NCBI GenBank assembly: GCA_964577955.1
Contig: CAZOAZ010000013.1
Coordinates: forward strand, 57,597 to 121,596
Direction: 5' to 3'
From: CADEEX01 sp964577955
Lineage (GTDB): Bacteria; Acidobacteriota; Vicinamibacteria; Vicinamibacterales; CAVVIG01
Length of the DNA: 64,000 nucleotides
Shown here one piece after another: positions 60,891 to 64,000 of this stretch. Position 1 is the stretch's first letter, and the number at the start of each line of letters is the position of its first letter. Under the pieces are notes generated by a model, which saw nothing but the letters and a program-made list of their open reading frames with translations, ran no database searches and was not told the origin of the DNA. The translations under genes were made by a program, and so were the position numbers.

Positions 60891-63860
60891 ATGCATAGTG
60901 CCGCTGTGATTCGACGAGTCCTCGTTCGCGCCTTCGCTGTTTCGCTCTTTGTTCTCCTGACTGCCTCCGCCGCCAGCGCCCAAAGCGCGATCAGCGGTAG
61001 CGCCCGCGATACCAGCGGCGCCGTCATGCCCGGCGTAACCGTCGAAGCCAGCAGCAGCGTCCTCATCGAGAAGGTGCGAACGGTCGTCACCGACAGTGAG
61101 GGCCGCTACAGCATCGTCGACCTGCGGCCCGGGACCTACCTGGTGGTCTTCTCGCTGCCCGGCTTCAGCAGCTTCCGCCGGGAGGGGATCGAGCTCCCTG
61201 CGAATTTCACGGCCACGATCAACGCGGAGATGCGCGTCGGAGCGGTGGAAGAATCGGTCACCGTCACCGGCGCATCACCAGTGGTCGACGTGCAGACCAC
61301 CCAGCGAACGCACGTGCTCAACCGCGAACTGCTCGATTCGCTGCCGACCGGACGCAACTACTCCGGCCTCGCCGCGCTGATGCCCGGCGTGAAGATGTCG
61401 AACACCGACGTCGGCGGCAACCAGCAGATGGAACAGATCTACATGCGGGTCCACGGCTCGCGCCAGACTGATACCACCGTTCAAGTGGATGGCATGCAGC
61501 TGAATAGTCTGATGAGCGACGGCCAGGTGCAGGCGTACTTCAGCGACGCGGCCAACGCCGAAGTCAGCTATTCAACGGCCGGTGGCGGCGCCGACGTCTC
61601 GGCGGGCGGCCTCCGCATCAACATGATTCCCAAGGAAGGCGGCAACCGCACCAGCGGGGCGTTGTTCATCGGCGGAACCCGGGAGGAATGGCAGGGCAAC
61701 AATGTCACCGCCGAACTGGAGGCCCGTGGCGTCACCAGCGGCGACACCGTTCAGCACGTGTCCGACTACAACTTCGCGATCGGCGGACCGCTCCGGCAGG
61801 ATCGGCTCTGGTACTTCACCACGGTGCGCCGGATCGCGACCGACGAAGTCGTGGCCAACAACTTTTTCAGAGACGGCCGGCAGGGTTTCTTCACCGGCGG
61901 ACGGTCGGGCGTCGAGGATCAGTGGATTTTCAATCTGATGGGCCGCCTGACGTGGCAGGCCTCTCCGAAGGTGAAGATCACGTCGTACTTCGATCGCTAC
62001 CCGAAGTTCAAGGGGCACGAGATGGGTGCGCTGACGGATCCGGACACGGCCGCCCGCCGCCGCGATTGGGAGCATGCGCTCTACTACACGACACAGACGA
62101 AAGCGACTGCCGCGCTGACGAGCCGCCTGCTCATCGAGGGCGGCTACTCAAGCAACGTCGAGTACTACACCGGCCGGTATCAGCCGGGCATCGAACAGAC
62201 GCGTGGGACGCCGCAGTGGTATGCGCAAACGGGTCATGAAGAGCTTGTCGGCTACGGCACCATCACGCCATACCGCTACTGGAACGGCATCAACACGCCG
62301 GCCAACGGTACCGATCCGCGCAAGCACGTGCTGTCCGGGCTGCTGTCGTACGTGACCGGCACGCACGCAGTCAAGACTGGAGTTCAGTGGGGATTCGGTC
62401 CCTACATCACCCGCGGCGACCTGAACGGCGACCTCATTCAGCTGTATCGCAATAACGTGCCGGACAGCGTGCGCGTGTACAACACGCCGCGAGAAGCCAA
62501 GGAAGTCCTCAACGCGGATCTCGGGATCTTCGCGCAGGATTCGTGGCGGATCCAGCGGCTGACGCTGAACTACGGGATCCGGTTCGAGTATTTCAACGGC
62601 CAGATCGCGGCGCAGGATGCCCCCGCGGGACGCTTCGTACCGGCTCGCCACTTCGAAGAAATCACCTGCATGCCGTGCTGGTTCGACGTGACGCCGCGCC
62701 TCGGCGTGGCCTACGACCTGTTCGGCAACGCGAGAACCGCGTTGAAGGGCAGCATCAACAAGTACATGGCTGGCCAGACGCTCGGCTTCGCGCAGCGCTA
62801 CAACCCGTTCTCGTCCCAGAGCGACGTGCGGACCTGGAGCGACACGAACCGGGACGACGTGGCGCAGGATAGCGAGATCGGACCGTCCAATAACGCGCGG
62901 TTCGGCGAGGCCGTGCTGACCAGACGGCCCGGAGACGGCATCGGACGTGAGTATGACTGGGAATACAGCGCCGGCGTGCAGCACGAACTGATGCGCGGCG
63001 TCGCGCTGACGGCCTCGTGGTACCACCGCGATACCTACAACATGGTGCAGAGCATCAACGGCCCATTCACGCGGGCGGACTACACGGTCCTGAACGTTGC
63101 GAATCCGCTCGATGGTTCGAACATCCCGGTCTACAACCTCAATCCAAGCTTGCGTGGACAAATCGACCGCGTCGATGTCAACTCCACCGACAGCAACCTG
63201 CGGAGCTTCTCCTACACCGGGTTCGAGTTTGGCGCCGCGGCGCGTATCCGCAACCTCAATCTGTTTGGTGGCTGGACCGTCGACCGCACCGTGCTCAACC
63301 ACTGCGACGAGCTCGAGAACTGGGGCAACCTCAATGCGGTCTACTACGACGCCAGCGCCCAGAACTCACAGCAGCCGAAATCGGACTTCCATTATTGCAA
63401 CCAGTCCGAGATCGGCATTCCATTCCTGAGCGAGTACAAACTCTCGGGCTCGTACCAGTTGCCGTGGCAGTTCCAGATCAACGCGGCGTTCCAGAGCTAT
63501 GCCGGCGCGCCGCTGCCGACGCGGTGGAGCATCGGCCGCACGACCCGCTACGCGGCTGACTGCCTCGGCGCGTGCACGCCCGGGGCGCTGGTCATCCCGA
63601 ACATGACCGCAACCACCTATGTGCTTGATCTGACGCCGCCCGGCAGCGCCTTCTACGAGCGGCTGAATCAGCTGGACCTGGGGCTGCGAAAGATTTTCAG
63701 GATCGGGAGATATCAGTTCTCCGGGCAGATGGATATCTTCAACGCCACCAATTCGAGCTATATCAAGGCGCAGACGACGACGTTCGGGCCTTCACTGGGC
63801 CAGGTGACGTCGACGCTCCAGCCGCGCACGATGCGGCTGGCGCTGCAGATGCGGTTCTAA
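60891..63860 (+). CDS. TonB-dependent receptor, Oar-type with carboxypeptidase-like domain
   Basis: The 989-residue outer-membrane protein has a signal peptide (to about 27, ASAASAQS). A CarboxypepD_reg-like domain (about 30-110, 'SARDTSGAVMPGVTVEASS') is followed by a plug with 'LLDSLPTGRNYSGLAALMPGV' and a large C-terminal barrel ending 'RTMRLALQMRF' (terminal aromatic). The substrate is unknown; such receptors are strongly expanded in Acidobacteriota. ATG 60891 follows AAAAGGAG. The 165-bp upstream region shows no confident promoter. The last 140 bp of the window after its stop hold no gene. Confidence 0.92.
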   Translation: MHSAAVIRRVLVRAFAVSLFVLLTASAASAQSAISGSARDTSGAVMPGVTVEASSSVLIEKVRTVVTDSEGRYSIVDLRPGTYLVVFSLPGFSSFRREGIELPANFTATINAEMRVGAVEESVTVTGASPVVDVQTTQRTHVLNRELLDSLPTGRNYSGLAALMPGVKMSNTDVGGNQQMEQIYMRVHGSRQTDTTVQVDGMQLNSLMSDGQVQAYFSDAANAEVSYSTAGGGADVSAGGLRINMIPKEGGNRTSGALFIGGTREEWQGNNVTAELEARGVTSGDTVQHVSDYNFAIGGPLRQDRLWYFTTVRRIATDEVVANNFFRDGRQGFFTGGRSGVEDQWIFNLMGRLTWQASPKVKITSYFDRYPKFKGHEMGALTDPDTAARRRDWEHALYYTTQTKATAALTSRLLIEGGYSSNVEYYTGRYQPGIEQTRGTPQWYAQTGHEELVGYGTITPYRYWNGINTPANGTDPRKHVLSGLLSYVTGTHAVKTGVQWGFGPYITRGDLNGDLIQLYRNNVPDSVRVYNTPREAKEVLNADLGIFAQDSWRIQRLTLNYGIRFEYFNGQIAAQDAPAGRFVPARHFEEITCMPCWFDVTPRLGVAYDLFGNARTALKGSINKYMAGQTLGFAQRYNPFSSQSDVRTWSDTNRDDVAQDSEIGPSNNARFGEAVLTRRPGDGIGREYDWEYSAGVQHELMRGVALTASWYHRDTYNMVQSINGPFTRADYTVLNVANPLDGSNIPVYNLNPSLRGQIDRVDVNSTDSNLRSFSYTGFEFGAAARIRNLNLFGGWTVDRTVLNHCDELENWGNLNAVYYDASAQNSQQPKSDFHYCNQSEIGIPFLSEYKLSGSYQLPWQFQINAAFQSYAGAPLPTRWSIGRTTRYAADCLGACTPGALVIPNMTATTYVLDLTPPGSAFYERLNQLDLGLRKIFRIGRYQFSGQMDIFNATNSSYIKAQTTTFGPSLGQVTSTLQPRTMRLALQMRF

Positions 63861-63911
63861 GAAAAGCCGAAGACACGCGAGAAGAGCGTTTTACAACGAG
63901 ACCGCCGAGCG

Positions 63912-63952
63912 CGCAGAGATCAAACAGTCCAAAGACCTCTGCGATCTCTGCG
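63912..63952. terminator. Hairpin downstream of the TonB-dependent receptor
   Basis: CGCAGAGATC (63912-63921) pairs perfectly with GATCTCTGCG (63943-63952) across a 21-nt loop. No T-run follows. It may be a factor-independent-like terminator or one of the common 'CTCTGCG' repeat sequences. Confidence 0.45.
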
Positions 63953-64000
63953 GGCTTCTATGAAGCGGCTCTCCACGTCAATGCGTTTTCGATGATGCGT

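Overview
The window is about 64 kb of GC-rich (roughly two-thirds G+C), densely packed chromosomal DNA from a Gram-negative bacterium. The best guess is Acidobacteriota, probably a Vicinamibacteria-like lineage. This is inferred from the 989-residue Oar-type TonB-dependent receptor with an N-terminal carboxypeptidase-like domain, the periplasmic cytochrome/monooxygenase proteins, DUF3570/DUF4266 genes and short 'CCGGCTGAAGCCGGAC' repeats. I see no rRNA, tRNA, CRISPR, transposase or phage genes.

Region 1 (1-41,146) looks like one stress/dormancy island. It carries Hsp20, CBS-pair, nitroreductase, FtsH, CsbD, PEP synthase, three BON/protease envelope genes, a HAD-HerA fusion, alcohol dehydrogenase, three universal-stress-protein (USP) genes, a DksA-type protein, a DegP-like protease, a divergent GroEL, OmpA-like protein, L,D-transpeptidase, Mg-type P-ATPase, OsmC and several small membrane proteins. 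In its middle (31,784-35,647) sit a receiver-only protein, a histidine kinase with two FixL-like (predicted haem) PAS domains, and a divergent NtrC-type sigma-54 activator.

The most striking signal is non-coding. Eleven intergenic -24/-12 (sigma-54) promoter matches lie in front of these operons, correctly oriented. Six intergenic tandem-dyad elements (two roughly GGRAWNTTCC dyads whose centres are about 19-22 bp apart) sit about 70-125 bp upstream of them. In four cases one element lies near the midpoint between two divergent sigma-54 promoters about 155-167 bp apart. I infer an oxygen/redox-responsive, sigma-54-dependent regulon, similar in content to the mycobacterial DosR dormancy regulon but built from different regulatory parts.

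Region 2 (41,478-57,952) is mostly electron transfer: a cytochrome c-copper monooxygenase-like protein, single-haem lipoproteins, a K+ channel, PAP2 phosphatase, a DUF4266-TlpA-DUF3570-cytochrome operon, and a long minus-strand operon. That operon encodes a 50-residue membrane peptide, SulP, ba3-type oxidase subunits IIa/II/I, a Rieske protein, cytochrome b and an octahaem HAO-like cytochrome. Two secreted cupins follow. Region 3 (58,114-63,860) holds ClpS-ClpA and the TonB-dependent receptor. The left edge cuts a phosphoribosyltransferase-erythromycin esterase fusion gene.
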